Source of the DNA: Bradyrhizobium roseum
GTDB taxonomy: Bacteria > Pseudomonadota > Alphaproteobacteria > Rhizobiales > Xanthobacteraceae
NCBI RefSeq assembly: GCF_030413175.1
Contig: NZ_CP129212.1
Span: 2,852,001-2,916,000, forward strand
Length of the DNA stretch: 64,000 nucleotides
Direction: 5' to 3'
The notes beneath the pieces are model-generated. The model saw nothing but the letters and a program-made list of their open reading frames with translations, did not search any database and had not been told where the DNA came from. Of this stretch, positions 13,212 through 22,262 are shown piece by piece. The translations under genes and the position numbers were made by a program. Numbering within the stretch: the stretch's first letter is position 1; the number at the start of each line of letters is the position of its first letter.

Positions 13212-15593
13212 GTGCGCAACGAGCGCCAATTTCCTTCTGCAGGGGCGGGCGCCGGACAAGGCGTCGGCGTCCGGCTGCCGAGGAAGGAAGACGACCGGCT
13301 GATGCGTGGTCGCGGCCAGTTCGTGGCCGACATCCGCCTCGTCGGTCTGCAGGACGTCGCCTTCGTGCGCAGTCCTCTTGCGCATGCGCTGATCCGCGGC
13401 ATTCTGGTGCCGGAGCGCTATCGCGGCAGCGTCTTCACGGCGGCCGATCTCGCCGGTATCCATCCGATCCGCGCCGTCTCGGGGCTGCCGGGCTTCAAGA
13501 TTTCCGAGCAGCCGGTGCTTGCCACCGGCAAGGTGCGGCAGGTTGGTGAACTCGTCGCCATGTGCGTGGCGCCGACACGCGCCGAAGCCGAGGACATCGC
13601 GGCGGCGGTGACGCTAGATCTGGAGGAACTTCCCGCCGTCTACGACATGCGCAAGGCGCGCAAGCCGGGCTCGGCGCTGGTGCACGAGCATTGGGGCGAC
13701 AATGTCTTCCTCGAAACCAATTTCGAGGTCGACATCTCCAGCGCGCTGGATGCGCCGATCAAGGTGACGCGCGAGATATCGACGGCGCGGCAGTGCATGT
13801 CGCCGCTGGAAGGCCGTGGCGTGGTGGCGACCTTTGATCACCGCCTCGACCAGCTCACGCTCTATTCCTCGGCCCAGATGCCGCATATCACGCGCAGCGG
13901 GCTCGCCGAATGCCTCGGCATCGAGCACGGCCGCATCCGCATCGTGTCGCCCGATGTCGGCGGCGGTTTCGGGCACAAGGGCATCCTGCTGCCGGAGGAG
14001 GTCTGTCTTTCCTGGCTGACGATGCATCGCGGTCATCCGGTGCGATGGACCGAGGATCGCCGCGAGCATCTCACCGCCAGCTCCAATTGCCGCGAGCACC
14101 ACTACAGCATCACCGTGTATGCCGATCGCGATGGCCGATTGCGCGGCATCGACTGCGAAGCGACAGTCGATTCCGGCGCGTACTCGTCCTATCCGTTCTC
14201 GGCGTGCCTGGAGGCGGCGCAGGTCGCCAGCATCCTGCCGGGACCCTATCTGATGCCGGCCTATCGCTGCCGGACCTTTTCGGTCGCGACCAACAAGTGT
14301 CCCATTCTGCCTTACCGCGGCGTTGCCCGCACCGGGGTGTGCTTCGCGCTGGAACTGATGCTCGATCTGGTCGCGGCTGAAGCGGGGCTGGAGCCCGGGG
14401 AAGTGCGGCTGCGCAATCTGGTCCGCCCCGAACAGATGCCGTTCGACAACATCACCAACAAGCATTTTGACAGCGGCGACTATCCGGAGGCGATGCGGCG
14501 GGCGCTTGCGGCTATCGACGTTGACGGTGTCCGCGCGCGCCAGCGCAAGGGCGAAGCGGACGGTCGCCGGATCGGCGTCGGCGTCTCGATCTATTGCGAG
14601 CAGGCCGCGCACGGGACGTCGGTCTATTCTGGCTGGGGCATCCCGATGGTGCCGGGCCATGAACAGGCTTCCGCGCGGCTGACGCCGGATGGCGGCCTTG
14701 AGCTTAGGGTCGGCGTGCATTCGCACGGGCAGGGCATGGAGACGACGCTGGCCCAGGTCGCGCACGAAATGCTCGGCGTCGATGTCGCCAAAGTGCGCAT
14801 CATCCTCGGCGACACCGCGATGACGCCGTACTCCACCGGCACCTGGGGCTCGCGCTCGATGGTGATGGCGGGCGGCGCGGTCGCTACCGCCTGCGGCGAG
14901 TTGGGTGAACGCGTCAAGAAAATCGGCGCCAAGCTGCTGCAGCACGATTTTTCGGCGGTGGTGCTGCAGAACGGCGAGGTGCATGGCGTCAACGGCAGCG
15001 TCACCTTGCAGGCCATCGCACACACCTGGTATCGCCGTCCGCAGGACCTGCCGCCCGATGTCGATCCCGGTGGGTTGGAGGTGACGTCCGGCTATAAGCC
15101 GCAACGCGATACCGGCACCTTCAGCTATGCCGCCCATGCCGCGGTGGTCGCGGTCGATCCTGGCATCGGCGAGATCGAGATCCTCGATTATGTCATCGTC
15201 GAGGACGGCGGCGTGCTGGTCAATCCGATGGTGGTGGACGGCCAGATTTATGGCGGCCTCGCGCAGGGTATCGGCACCGCGCTGTACGAGGAGATGCCTT
15301 TCGACGCCTCCGGCCAGCCGCTCGCCACGACGCTTGCCGATTATCTGTTGCCGGGGCCGACGGAGGTGCCGTCGCCGCGTCTCGATCACATGGAGACGCC
15401 GTCGCCCTATACCCAGTTCGGCGTCAAGGGCATCGGCGAGGGCGGCGCGATCGCGCCGCCGGCCGCGATCGTCAACGCGCTCAACGACGCGCTACGGCCG
15501 CTCGGGGTCGAGTTGATGCAATCGCCCGTGACGCCATACCGCGTCGTCGAGGCGATCCTGGCCGCGCGCGATGCAGAAAGGCCTGCTGCATGA
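13212..15593 (+). CDS. Xanthine dehydrogenase-family molybdopterin-binding large subunit
   Basis: This 793-residue catalytic subunit of a molybdenum hydroxylase binds molybdenum-MCD cofactor. Signs are VSPDVGGGFGHKG, PYRGVARTGVCFALE, TGTWGSRSMVMAGGA, and GIGEGG near residue 740 with the catalytic glutamate. The active-site segment is PYRGVAR and not AYRCSFR, so it is not a form I CO dehydrogenase. Such enzymes hydroxylate N-heterocycles, aldehydes or aromatic acids. Start is a GTG at 13212 after GGGAGA. The two partner subunits follow with 4-nt overlaps. The flanking amidohydrolase suggests hydroxylation of a heterocycle before or after ring opening (inference). Confidence 0.9.
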   Translation: MRNERQFPSAGAGAGQGVGVRLPRKEDDRLMRGRGQFVADIRLVGLQDVAFVRSPLAHALIRGILVPERYRGSVFTAADLAGIHPIRAVSGLPGFKISEQPVLATGKVRQVGELVAMCVAPTRAEAEDIAAAVTLDLEELPAVYDMRKARKPGSALVHEHWGDNVFLETNFEVDISSALDAPIKVTREISTARQCMSPLEGRGVVATFDHRLDQLTLYSSAQMPHITRSGLAECLGIEHGRIRIVSPDVGGGFGHKGILLPEEVCLSWLTMHRGHPVRWTEDRREHLTASSNCREHHYSITVYADRDGRLRGIDCEATVDSGAYSSYPFSACLEAAQVASILPGPYLMPAYRCRTFSVATNKCPILPYRGVARTGVCFALELMLDLVAAEAGLEPGEVRLRNLVRPEQMPFDNITNKHFDSGDYPEAMRRALAAIDVDGVRARQRKGEADGRRIGVGVSIYCEQAAHGTSVYSGWGIPMVPGHEQASARLTPDGGLELRVGVHSHGQGMETTLAQVAHEMLGVDVAKVRIILGDTAMTPYSTGTWGSRSMVMAGGAVATACGELGERVKKIGAKLLQHDFSAVVLQNGEVHGVNGSVTLQAIAHTWYRRPQDLPPDVDPGGLEVTSGYKPQRDTGTFSYAAHAAVVAVDPGIGEIEILDYVIVEDGGVLVNPMVVDGQIYGGLAQGIGTALYEEMPFDASGQPLATTLADYLLPGPTEVPSPRLDHMETPSPYTQFGVKGIGEGGAIAPPAAIVNALNDALRPLGVELMQSPVTPYRVVEAILAARDAERPAA

Positions 15594-16426
15594 AACCGGC
15601 GCCGTTCGGCTATGAACGTCCCCGCGATCTGCCGGCCGCGCTCGCTGTGCTGAGCCAGGCGCACGATTCCGCCAAGATCATCGCCGGTGGCCAATCGCTG
15701 GGGCCGATGCTCAACCTGCGGCTGGTGGAGCCGCAAGTGATCGTCGACATCACCGCGCTTGCCGAACTCAAGCAGGCCGAGCGCCACGGCGACGAACTCG
15801 TGCTAGGGGCCTGCGTCACCCACGCCGATATCGAGGATGGACGTACGCCTGATGTCACGCGCGGCGCGATGCGGGCTGTTGCCGCCAATATCGCGTATCG
15901 CGCCGTTCGCAACCGCGGCACGGTTGGTGGATCGCTCAGCCATGCCGATCCAGCGGCAGACTGGGTTTCCGCACTCTCGGCGTTGGATGCAAAATTGACG
16001 CTGCGCAGCAGCGCTGGTCCGCGCACGCTCGCGATGGCGGATTTTGTCGTCGGCGCGCTCGAAAGCGCGTTGCGCGCCGGCGAGATTGTCGAGACGGTCC
16101 ACGTTCCGGCAAGGCCGGCGTCGGCGCATTGGGGCTACGTCAAGAGTTGCCGCAAGACCGGCGAGTTCGCACATGCGATCGGCGCGGTCCTGATCGACCC
16201 GAGCGCCGGCACGGCCCGCATCGTGATCGGCGCGATTGATGCCGCGCCGATCGTCATCACCGATGCCGCACAGCTGTTCGGTGGGCGCATCGCCGGTGAC
16301 TACAAGGATCGCTTCGATGCGCGCGTCGCCGACGGCATTTTGGCCAAGGCCGGCGTCTGCAACGCGGCCCACCGTCATATTCATGTGAGTGTGCTGAAGC
16401 GAGCCGTCCGCGAGGCTGTCGCATGA
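15590..16426 (+). CDS. FAD-binding medium subunit of the molybdenum hydroxylase (CoxM-like)
   Basis: This 278-residue flavoprotein of the vanillyl-alcohol-oxidase-type FAD domain moves electrons from the 2Fe-2S subunit. The two hallmark loops are present: AKIIAGGQSLGPMLNLRL near residue 35 and RNRGTVGGSLSHADPAAD near residue 105. Length is normal for CoxM/XdhB proteins. The ATG overlaps the large-subunit stop by 4 nt and its own stop overlaps the small-subunit start (ATGA), giving gene order L-M-S. Confidence 0.92.
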   Translation: MKPAPFGYERPRDLPAALAVLSQAHDSAKIIAGGQSLGPMLNLRLVEPQVIVDITALAELKQAERHGDELVLGACVTHADIEDGRTPDVTRGAMRAVAANIAYRAVRNRGTVGGSLSHADPAADWVSALSALDAKLTLRSSAGPRTLAMADFVVGALESALRAGEIVETVHVPARPASAHWGYVKSCRKTGEFAHAIGAVLIDPSAGTARIVIGAIDAAPIVITDAAQLFGGRIAGDYKDRFDARVADGILAKAGVCNAAHRHIHVSVLKRAVREAVA

Positions 16427-17595
16427 GCATGATTGAACTCAGCGTCAACCGGCGCCCGGTGCGGATAGCGGCGGAGCCGCGCACCAATCTCGCGGATTTC
16501 GTCCGCGACAAGCTCGACCTTACCGGGACGCATCTCGGGTGCGAACACGGCGTCTGCGGCGCGTGTACGGTGCTGGTCGACGGCGTGCCGGCGCGCTCGT
16601 GCATCACCTATGCCGTGGCCTGCGAAGGCGCAGATATCACCACGATCGAAGGCCTCGACGAGGACGGCGTGACGACGGAGCTTCGCGCGGCCTTCACCCG
16701 CGAGCATGCGTTGCAGTGCGGCTATTGCACGCCTGGAATGCTGGTCTCGGCGCGAGATCTCGTGCTGCGCCTGCCGGATGCCGATGAGCGCGCCATCAGG
16801 GTCGGATTGAGCGGGAATCTTTGCCGCTGCACCGGTTATGTCGGTATTGTGCGGGCGGTGCAGTCCGTGATCGAAGCGCGGCGTGCGCGCGATATCGCGC
16901 CCGAACCGGACGGTGGGCGAAAGATGTTGGGGCCGGTCGGCTCGGGTCGAAGCGTGCATCGCGGTGCGGACGGTGTCGGGCCGGCGCACGAACAGAGCCC
17001 GTCCGAGGCGGCCAGTTCGGTCAGCGCAATTGCGGACTTCATCCCGGCCACCGTTCTGGCGGAGCATTTCACCGTCGCGCATCCGCCCGAACGGGTGTTT
17101 GCGATGTTCGACGATATCGCCGCCGTCGCCGCCTGCCTTCCCGGCGCGTCGTTGAGGGGACCGCCGACGCCAGCGCGCGTCGAGGGGGCCATTCGCGTGA
17201 AGATGGGCCCGATTGCCGCGACGTTCCAGGGGGCTGCGCGCGTCGAGCGCAACGTGGCCGACATGTCGGGCCGCATCGTCGGCATCGGCAACGACCGGCG
17301 CAGCCGCTCCTCGACGCAAGGCGAAATCCGCTACCGGCTGGTGCCGGCCGGACAGGGGACGCGCGTCGATCTTTCGATCGGATACACGCTCACGGGCATG
17401 CTGGCGCAGGTCGGAAGGCCGGGGCTGGTGCGCGATCTCGCGGCGCGATTGATCGCGGAATTCGCCGGCAATCTCGATCGACGGCTGTCCGGTGCGCCGG
17501 CCAATGCCGTGCCGGCCGAACTGAATGGGATGGCGCTGGTGCTTGGCTCGCTGCGCGCGCAGTTCGCACGATGGCTTGGCCGCGAGGCGGGATGA
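16423..17595 (+). CDS. 2Fe-2S small subunit fused to a CoxG-like SRPBCC domain
   Basis: The first about 160 residues are a standard CoxS/XdhA small subunit: plant-type 2Fe-2S ligands C40, C45, C48, C60 (GCEHGVCGACTV) and the second cluster C99, C102, C134, C136 (CGYCTPGM, CRCTGY). After a linker of about 45 residues a second domain (about 205-355) starts FTVAHPPERVFAMFDDIAAV and has CLPGASL and VKMGPIAATFQG, the signature of the CoxG/SRPBCC family that helps mature or membrane-anchor CO-dehydrogenase-type enzymes. The two are usually separate genes; at 390 residues this is a fusion. Residue spacing shows no frameshift. Confidence 0.9.
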   Translation: MSMIELSVNRRPVRIAAEPRTNLADFVRDKLDLTGTHLGCEHGVCGACTVLVDGVPARSCITYAVACEGADITTIEGLDEDGVTTELRAAFTREHALQCGYCTPGMLVSARDLVLRLPDADERAIRVGLSGNLCRCTGYVGIVRAVQSVIEARRARDIAPEPDGGRKMLGPVGSGRSVHRGADGVGPAHEQSPSEAASSVSAIADFIPATVLAEHFTVAHPPERVFAMFDDIAAVAACLPGASLRGPPTPARVEGAIRVKMGPIAATFQGAARVERNVADMSGRIVGIGNDRRSRSSTQGEIRYRLVPAGQGTRVDLSIGYTLTGMLAQVGRPGLVRDLAARLIAEFAGNLDRRLSGAPANAVPAELNGMALVLGSLRAQFARWLGREAG

Positions 17596-17643
17596 CGAGG
17601 TTTGGACTGCGGTTGAACTAACAACGTGACAGTGGAGAAGAAT

Positions 17644-18798
17644 ATGAAACGGACCTTAAAAATTGTTCCGGCGATCGCGCTGGCGGTTGCCTTCATGGGC
17701 GGGGTGGCGGAGGCTCAGACCATCAAGATCGGCGTCAATGAGCCGCTCACCGGCGCATTCGCCGCGTCCGGCACCTACGTCGTCAACGGCGCAAAAATCG
17801 CTGCCGACGAGATCAACGCCAAGGGCGGCATCCTCGGCAAGAAGCTCGAACTCGTCATCGAAGACAACAAGAGCAACCCGACGGAGGCCGCCGCCGTCGC
17901 GGAAAAGCTGATCACCAGCGACAAGGTGCCGGTGATGATGGGCGCGTGGGGTTCCAGCCTGACGCTGGCCGTGATGCCCAAGTTGATGGAATATGAGGTG
18001 CCGATGGTGGTGGAGACCTCCTCGTCGGGCAAGATCACCACGACCGGCAATCCCTTCATCTTCCGCATCTCGCCGCCGTCGGCGATCGAGGCCGCGGCGT
18101 TCAAGGGGATCGTCGACAAGCTCGAGCTGAAAAAGGTCGATTTTCTGGTCATCAACAACGACTGGGGTCGCGGCACCGCCGAAGACTTCAGCAAGATGAT
18201 GAAGGAGAAGGGGATCACGGTCGGGTCCATCGAGACCATGGACCAGGGCGCCCAGGACATGAGCGCGCAGCTTTCGAAGCTGAAGGGCACCGATTCCGAG
18301 ACCATCATCGTGACGACCGCGGTTGATCAGTTGACGCTGATCTTCAAACAGGCCGCCGCCCTCGGCCTGAAGAAGCGCATCATCACCACGGGCGGCTCGC
18401 AGAATCCCGACCAGATCATCGCGCAGGCGGGGGCCGCCGCCAACGGCACCATGCACCTGACGACGTTCCTGCCCTGGTTCCCCGACAAGACCCCGAACCC
18501 GGAAGCGACCAACTACTTCATCGCCGAATGGAAGAAGCGCGGCTTCGACTTCGCCGGCTGCACCGAGAGTTTTCGCGGCTATGACGGCATCCGCACGGCG
18601 GCGGCAGCGATCGAGAAGGCGGGCAAGGCGGAGCCTGCCGCGATCAAGGCGGCGCTGTGGGACATCAACATCAAGGGCCTGAACGGTGACATCGTGTTCA
18701 AGAAATCCGGCCCTGCAGGCAAGGAAAGCGGCCAGAGCCAGCCCAACGTCTACCTGATCGAAATCACCGACGGCAAGATCGGCATGAAGACGCTTTGA
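17644..18798 (+). CDS. Branched-chain amino acid-type ABC substrate-binding protein
   Basis: This 384-residue periplasmic protein of the Peripla_BP_6/LivJ class has a Sec signal (MKRTLKIVPAIALAVAFMGG ... AEAQ). The mature start TIKIGVNEPLTGAFAASGTY and the lobe motif ADEINAKGGILGKKLELVIE are diagnostic. The ATG at 17644 is preferred over a GTG 18 nt upstream because of the GGAGAAG ribosome site and the position of the signal peptide. It lies 48 nt after the hydroxylase small subunit and leads the complete permease/ATPase set. Ligands of this class include amino acids, amides, urea and aromatic acids. Confidence 0.92.
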   Translation: MKRTLKIVPAIALAVAFMGGVAEAQTIKIGVNEPLTGAFAASGTYVVNGAKIAADEINAKGGILGKKLELVIEDNKSNPTEAAAVAEKLITSDKVPVMMGAWGSSLTLAVMPKLMEYEVPMVVETSSSGKITTTGNPFIFRISPPSAIEAAAFKGIVDKLELKKVDFLVINNDWGRGTAEDFSKMMKEKGITVGSIETMDQGAQDMSAQLSKLKGTDSETIIVTTAVDQLTLIFKQAAALGLKKRIITTGGSQNPDQIIAQAGAAANGTMHLTTFLPWFPDKTPNPEATNYFIAEWKKRGFDFAGCTESFRGYDGIRTAAAAIEKAGKAEPAAIKAALWDINIKGLNGDIVFKKSGPAGKESGQSQPNVYLIEITDGKIGMKTL

Positions 18799-18811
18799 CG
18801 TCACGCGACGT

Positions 18812-18849
18812 TCGGGCGAGGGCCGCGGAAACCCGCAGACCTCGCCCGA
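18812..18849 (+). promoter_or_regulatory. Stem-loop between binding-protein and permease genes
   Basis: TCGGGCGAGG (18812-18821) pairs with CCTCGCCCGA (18840-18849) as a perfect 10-bp stem with an 18-nt loop. In this position it probably stabilises or attenuates the transcript so that binding protein exceeds permease; there is no T tract. Confidence 0.5.
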
Positions 18850-18873
18850 TTCCTATGGATTTCGGGAGCCACC

Positions 18874-19746
18874 TTGAGCCAGTTTCTGCAACATCTGATC
18901 AACATGCTGGTGCTCGGCGGCACCTATGCGCTGCTCGGCATCGGGCTGACGTTGATCTTCGGCATCATGAACGTGGTGAATTTCACGCATGGGGTGCTGT
19001 ACACGTTCGGCGCCTACATCATGTTCATCGTGGTGCACCAGCTGGGCGTCAACTTCTTCCTGGCGCTGCCGCTTGCCGTCGTGGCCGGCTGGCTCCTCGG
19101 CGCGGCGATCGAACTGACCTTGTTGCGGCCGCTGCGGGGTTCGGACATCGACACGACTATGCTGGTCATGATCGGCGCCTGGATCGCGATGCAGTCCGGC
19201 GCGCTGTGGATTTGGGGCGGCGTGGCTAAATCGGTGGCGACGCCGTTTCCCGAAGCGCCGCTGGTGCTGGGGCCGGTCTCGGTGTCATGGCTGCGGCTGT
19301 TCGTGCTTGCTTCGGCGGCGATGCTGATCGTCGTGACCTATCTTTTGATCAACAAGACAAAACTCGGCGGAGCGATGCGGGCGACGTTCCAGGACCGGGA
19401 CACCGCCTCGCTGATGGGCGTTAACGTCGACCTCATCTACACCTCGACATTCGCAATCGGCTCCAGCCTTGCCGCTGCCGCCGGCGCGCTGCTGGGGCCG
19501 GTCTACGTCATCTTCCCGCAGATGGGCGATCTCGCCGCCGTCAAGGCGTTTGCGATCGTGATCCTCGGCGGGCTCGGAAATATCACCGGCGCCGTCATCG
19601 GCGGGTTCATCCTGGCGCTCGCTGAGGAACTGGGCGCTGGCTACGTCTCTTCCGGATACCGCGATGCCATGGGTTTCCTCATCATCATTGCGGTCCTGAT
19701 CTTCAAGCCGACCGGGCTTTTCGCGCGCTCGGAGCGCGTCGGATGA
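18874..19746 (+). CDS. Branched-chain-type ABC permease, LivH type
   Basis: This 290-residue inner-membrane permease carries the LivH pattern: GGTYALLGIGLTLIFGIMNV near the start and ILGGLGNITGAVIGGFILAL near the end. The start is a TTG at 18874 with GGGAG 5 nt upstream; no in-frame ATG is better placed. The stop overlaps the LivM start (GATGA). It pairs with the next gene product to form the channel. Confidence 0.9.
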   Translation: MSQFLQHLINMLVLGGTYALLGIGLTLIFGIMNVVNFTHGVLYTFGAYIMFIVVHQLGVNFFLALPLAVVAGWLLGAAIELTLLRPLRGSDIDTTMLVMIGAWIAMQSGALWIWGGVAKSVATPFPEAPLVLGPVSVSWLRLFVLASAAMLIVVTYLLINKTKLGGAMRATFQDRDTASLMGVNVDLIYTSTFAIGSSLAAAAGALLGPVYVIFPQMGDLAAVKAFAIVILGGLGNITGAVIGGFILALAEELGAGYVSSGYRDAMGFLIIIAVLIFKPTGLFARSERVG

Positions 19747-20792
19747 AGACTGCCGTCGGCATTCTCTCCGTCGTCGCGCTGGCTTCCGTGCCGCTGTGGC
19801 TGCGCGACCCGTATCTGATGAACGCGCTGATCACGACCGGCATCTTCATCATCGGCGCGATGAGCCTCAATCTGCTGCTCGGGTTCACCGGCCAGCTCAG
19901 CCTCGGCCATATCGCGTTCTTCGGCATCGGCGCCTATGTCAGCGCGTTGACCTCGCTCGGCTTCGATGTCGGCCTGCCCTTCGGCCTGCGCATCGTCCAC
20001 GTTCCCTGGCCGCCGATTGTCGGCTTCGTGCTGGCGATCGTGATCGCCGGATTTTGCGGATATCTCGTTGGCCTGCTGTCGTTCCGCGTGCGTGGCGCCT
20101 ATTTCGTGATCGTGACGATATCCTTCGCCGAAGTGGTGCGGCTGGTGGCGCTGAACTGGGTCGAACTCACGCAGGGTCCGCTGGCGCTGACCAACATTCC
20201 ATCCATCACCGTCGGACTGCCTTGGCTGGGAGAACTGACGCTTCGCACCAAGTTGCAGAACTATTACCTCGTTCTGACGGTCGCGGTTGTCACCTATCTC
20301 CTGATCTCGCGGCTGGTTCATTCGCATTTCGGGCGTTCCATGCGTGGGCTGATGGAGAACGAGACGCTGGCGGTGTCCGTAGGCATCGACGTGACGAGGA
20401 CCCTGACGCTGGCGGCGGTGATCTCGGCGGGAATCGCTGGCGCAGCCGGCAGTCTCTATGCGCATTACATCCGCATCATCGATCCCGAGGTGTTCGCCTT
20501 CATCAATACCGTGACGATGGTGATCATGGTGATCACCGGGGGCAAGGGCTCGCTGGCCGGTCCGGTCGTCGGCGGTTTGATCTTCGGGCTGCTGCCGGTG
20601 TTCCTGCGGCCGATCATGGCGCCGGAGGCGCAATGGATCGCCTATGGCGGCGTGCTGATCGTCATCCTGTTCGTCCTGCCGCGCGGCATCGTGCCGTCGC
20701 TGGCGCTGCGGTTTGCAAGGCCGCAGCAGCGGATCGACGTACGTGCCCCGGCCGCTTTCGCGGAAGGCGACGCCAAGGAGCACGCATCATGA
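19743..20792 (+). CDS. Branched-chain-type ABC permease, LivM type
   Basis: This 349-residue second permease shows LNLLLGFTGQLSLGHIAFFG, the LivM signature, and GGKGSLAGPVVGGLIFGLLP. Its ATG overlaps the LivH stop and its stop overlaps the LivG start (ATGA). The hydrophobic N terminus is the first membrane helix and not a cleaved signal. Confidence 0.92.
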   Translation: MKTAVGILSVVALASVPLWLRDPYLMNALITTGIFIIGAMSLNLLLGFTGQLSLGHIAFFGIGAYVSALTSLGFDVGLPFGLRIVHVPWPPIVGFVLAIVIAGFCGYLVGLLSFRVRGAYFVIVTISFAEVVRLVALNWVELTQGPLALTNIPSITVGLPWLGELTLRTKLQNYYLVLTVAVVTYLLISRLVHSHFGRSMRGLMENETLAVSVGIDVTRTLTLAAVISAGIAGAAGSLYAHYIRIIDPEVFAFINTVTMVIMVITGGKGSLAGPVVGGLIFGLLPVFLRPIMAPEAQWIAYGGVLIVILFVLPRGIVPSLALRFARPQQRIDVRAPAAFAEGDAKEHAS

Positions 20793-21565
20793 GCACAGCT
20801 GCCTTGACGGTCGAGAAGGTTGCCGTGCAGTTCGGCGGGCTGGTGGCCCTCTCGGACATGAATTTTACGGTCGGCGAGGGCGAGATCGTCAGCCTGATCG
20901 GGCCCAACGGGGCCGGCAAGACCACGGCCTTCAACGTCGTCACGGGCTTTCTGCAGCCGACCCGCGGTGCTGTGAGCTATCGTGGCACGGCGCTCAACGG
21001 ACTGAAGCCGCACCAGATCGCCGGCCTCGGCCTGGCTCGAACGTTCCAGCGCACCAGCGTCTTTCCCAACGACACCGTCTACGACAATCTGCTGATCGGG
21101 CTGCATCGGCAAAGCAGGGTCAATCTTTTCGAAGGCATTCTGGGTCTGCCCCGTGCGCGGTCCACCGAACGCCGCCTGCGGGAACGCGCCGGCGAACTGG
21201 TCGAATGGGTCGGCCTCGAACGGCGTGCCTGCGATCTTGCCGGCTCGTTGTCCTATGGCGAGCAGCGACTGGTCGGCGTGGCGCTGGCGCTCGCCGCCGA
21301 GCCATCGATGCTGCTGCTCGATGAACCCGTTTCCGGCATGAACGCCTCGGAAACCCACACCTTCGTACAACTGGTCCGCAACATCAGGGATCGTGGCGTC
21401 ACCATCCTGCTGGTCGAGCACGACATGCCGATGGTGATGAGCGTCTCCGACCGGATCGTCGTGCTGAACTACGGACGGATCATCGCCGAGGGTCCACCGG
21501 ACGTGATCCGCAGCAACCCGGCCGTCATCGAGGCCTATCTCGGGCAGGGGGCGACACGTGCTTGA
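20789..21565 (+). CDS. Branched-chain-type ABC ATPase, LivG type
   Basis: This 258-residue ATPase has Walker A GPNGAGKT, the LivG-specific segment IAGLGLARTFQRTSVFPN, signature SLSYGEQRLVGVALAL and Walker B MLLLDEPVSGMN, followed by LVEHDMPMVMSVSDRI. The ATG at 20789 is fixed by the 4-nt overlap with LivM; the longer open frame from 19796 is read-through of the LivM region in another frame. It works with the LivF-type ATPase that overlaps its end. Confidence 0.93.
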   Translation: MSTAALTVEKVAVQFGGLVALSDMNFTVGEGEIVSLIGPNGAGKTTAFNVVTGFLQPTRGAVSYRGTALNGLKPHQIAGLGLARTFQRTSVFPNDTVYDNLLIGLHRQSRVNLFEGILGLPRARSTERRLRERAGELVEWVGLERRACDLAGSLSYGEQRLVGVALALAAEPSMLLLDEPVSGMNASETHTFVQLVRNIRDRGVTILLVEHDMPMVMSVSDRIVVLNYGRIIAEGPPDVIRSNPAVIEAYLGQGATRA

Positions 21566-22262
21566 GATCCGTGACATGGTATGCGGCTATGGCGGCGTCA
21601 CCGCGTTGCGCGGCATATCGCTGGAGGTCAAGGCCGGGCAGCTCGTCGCCCTGATCGGCGCCAACGGCGCCGGCAAGAGCACGACGCTGCGCGCGATCTC
21701 CGGGCTTGTCGTGCCGCGTTCGGGGTCGATGCGCTTCGAGGGTAAGGACATCGCGGGCGCCAAACCGCCGCGCGTGGTCGCGTCGGGCATCGCGCATTGT
21801 CCCGAGGGGCGAAAAGTGTTTCCGCACATGACCGTCGAGGAGAATCTCGACATGGGCGCCTATCTGCGCAGCGGCGCGGCGGAGATCGCCGCCGACCGCG
21901 CGCGGATCTATGCCGAGTTTCCGCGCCTGGCCGAGCGGCGAAAGCAGGCGGCGGGCACGCTGTCGGGTGGCGAGCAGCAAATGCTGGCGATCGGCCGGGC
22001 GCTGATGTCGCGGCCACGCCTGATCATGTTCGACGAGCCGTCGCTGGGGCTCGCGCCCAACATCGTCGAGCGGACCTTTGCGATCATCCGCGGCATCCGC
22101 GAGGCCGGAACGACGGTGCTGCTGGTCGAGCAGAACGCGTTCGCCGCGCTCGAGATGTGCGATTACGCCTATCTGCTGGAGGGCGGCCGCATCGTGCTGT
22201 CCGGACCGGGCGCGGACATGATCGAGAATGAGCATGTGCGAAAAGCCTACCTTGGCGGATAA
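21558..22262 (+). CDS. Branched-chain-type ABC ATPase, LivF type
   Basis: This 234-residue ATPase has Walker A GANGAGKST, the LivF segment GIAHCPEGRKVFPHMTVEEN, signature TLSGGEQQMLAIGRAL and Walker B LIMFDEPSLGLAP. It starts with GTG at 21558, 8 nt inside the LivG gene. The 3' end overlaps the Rieske gene by 35 nt. Confidence 0.93.
   Translation: MLEIRDMVCGYGGVTALRGISLEVKAGQLVALIGANGAGKSTTLRAISGLVVPRSGSMRFEGKDIAGAKPPRVVASGIAHCPEGRKVFPHMTVEENLDMGAYLRSGAAEIAADRARIYAEFPRLAERRKQAAGTLSGGEQQMLAIGRALMSRPRLIMFDEPSLGLAPNIVERTFAIIRGIREAGTTVLLVEQNAFAALEMCDYAYLLEGGRIVLSGPGADMIENEHVRKAYLGG

Noticed and set aside
11802..13463. 553-codon minus-strand open frame opposite the amidohydrolase
   Set aside because: A shadow of a well-supported plus-strand enzyme; low-complexity H/R/D-rich translation without family features.
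13614..15389. 591-codon minus-strand open frame opposite the molybdenum hydroxylase
   Set aside because: Antisense shadow; the plus strand carries all expected molybdopterin motifs.
13212..17595. Aerobic CO dehydrogenase (coxLMS)
   Set aside because: The active-site loop reads PYRGVAR, not the AYRCSFR of form I enzymes, so only family membership is claimed.
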